Source: DATARH01 sp050246595 (GTDB lineage: Bacteria > Pseudomonadota > Alphaproteobacteria > ATCC43930 > CGMCC-115725). Taken from it: DNA of 6,468 nucleotides. The stretch is from contig JBFWVT010000133.1 of the NCBI GenBank assembly GCA_050246595.1, positions 1 to 6,468 on the forward strand, read 5' to 3'. Position numbers and translations under genes: made by a program. Numbering within the stretch: position 1 is the stretch's first letter; each line of letters begins with the position of its first letter. Positions 6,420 to 6,468 of the stretch are shown piece after piece. The notes under the pieces were generated by a model that made no database searches, was not told the origin of the DNA, and worked only from the letters and a program-made list of their open reading frames with translations.

Positions 6420-6468
6420 ATGATCCTGAGTGCGCTTGCCGAGCGGCTGAAGCGCCGCTCCAAGGACG
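6420..6468 (+). CDS. IS6-family transposase, first 16 codons (partial, runs off right edge)
   Basis: The frame reads MILSALAERLKRRSKD and is open at the edge. In IS6-family transposases of alphaproteobacteria, an L-x-R-R-S-(K/R)-D tract directly precedes the conserved DFKGRHF motif, so the next residues are expected to be that motif. GGGGAG at 6411-6416 lies only 3 bases upstream, an unusually short ribosome-site spacing. A stop in the same frame at 6366-6368 means no earlier ATG start exists. It points right, away from the minus-strand fragment at the left edge. Identification rests on few residues plus the adjacent terminal repeat. Confidence 0.6.
   Translation, partial: MILSALAERLKRRSKD

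Noticed and set aside
1..6468. A new defence, toxin-antitoxin or CRISPR-like system
   Set aside because: No nuclease, antitoxin, repeat-spacer or effector signature was found. All intact genes are glycosyltransferases, and the rest are IS fragments or a broken oxidoreductase.

Overview
The window looks like a piece of accessory DNA from a GC-rich alphaproteobacterium, most likely in the Rhizobiales/Methylobacterium area. The evidence is the codon usage, the style of the IS6- and IS5-family transposase fragments, and the type of glycosyltransferases. This placement is inferred from recalled family resemblance, not from a search. I see no rRNA, tRNA, CRISPR array or replication origin.

Layout, left to right. 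(a) 1-219, minus strand: the middle of an IS6-family transposase whose 5' part is missing and whose C-terminus runs off the left edge. (b) 352-2767, plus strand: two overlapping family-2 (GT-A) glycosyltransferase genes; the second has membrane segments at its C-terminus. (c) 2768-3307: a gene-free stretch that turns AT-rich near 3070. It holds a perfect 20-bp palindrome, a strong predicted RNA hairpin, and a 10-bp inverted repeat that would compete with that hairpin. (d) 3308-4138: the N-terminal half of an FAD-dependent, UDP-galactopyranose-mutase-like oxidoreductase, cut at about 4086 and joined to (e) 4087-4386: the C-terminal third of an IS5-family transposase. (f) 4486-6210: a complete multi-membrane-span GT-C glycosyltransferase of the GT39/ArnT type with a soluble C-terminal domain. 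(g) 6343-6468: the terminal repeat and first codons of a second IS6-family element, pointing right and away from the left copy.

The common theme is cell-surface glycan synthesis or decoration. Two cytoplasmic GT2 enzymes would add sugars from nucleotide-sugar donors. The oxidoreductase, now broken, would have modified a sugar or lipid precursor. The GT39 protein would transfer a sugar from a polyprenyl-phosphate carrier on the periplasmic face. No donor or acceptor can be read from the sequence. Two IS6-family ends in divergent orientation, an internal IS5 scar and patchy base composition show a region assembled and eroded by mobile elements. I did not find a convincing new defence or biosynthetic system. 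The most unusual signal is the structured AT-rich leader upstream of the broken oxidoreductase gene.
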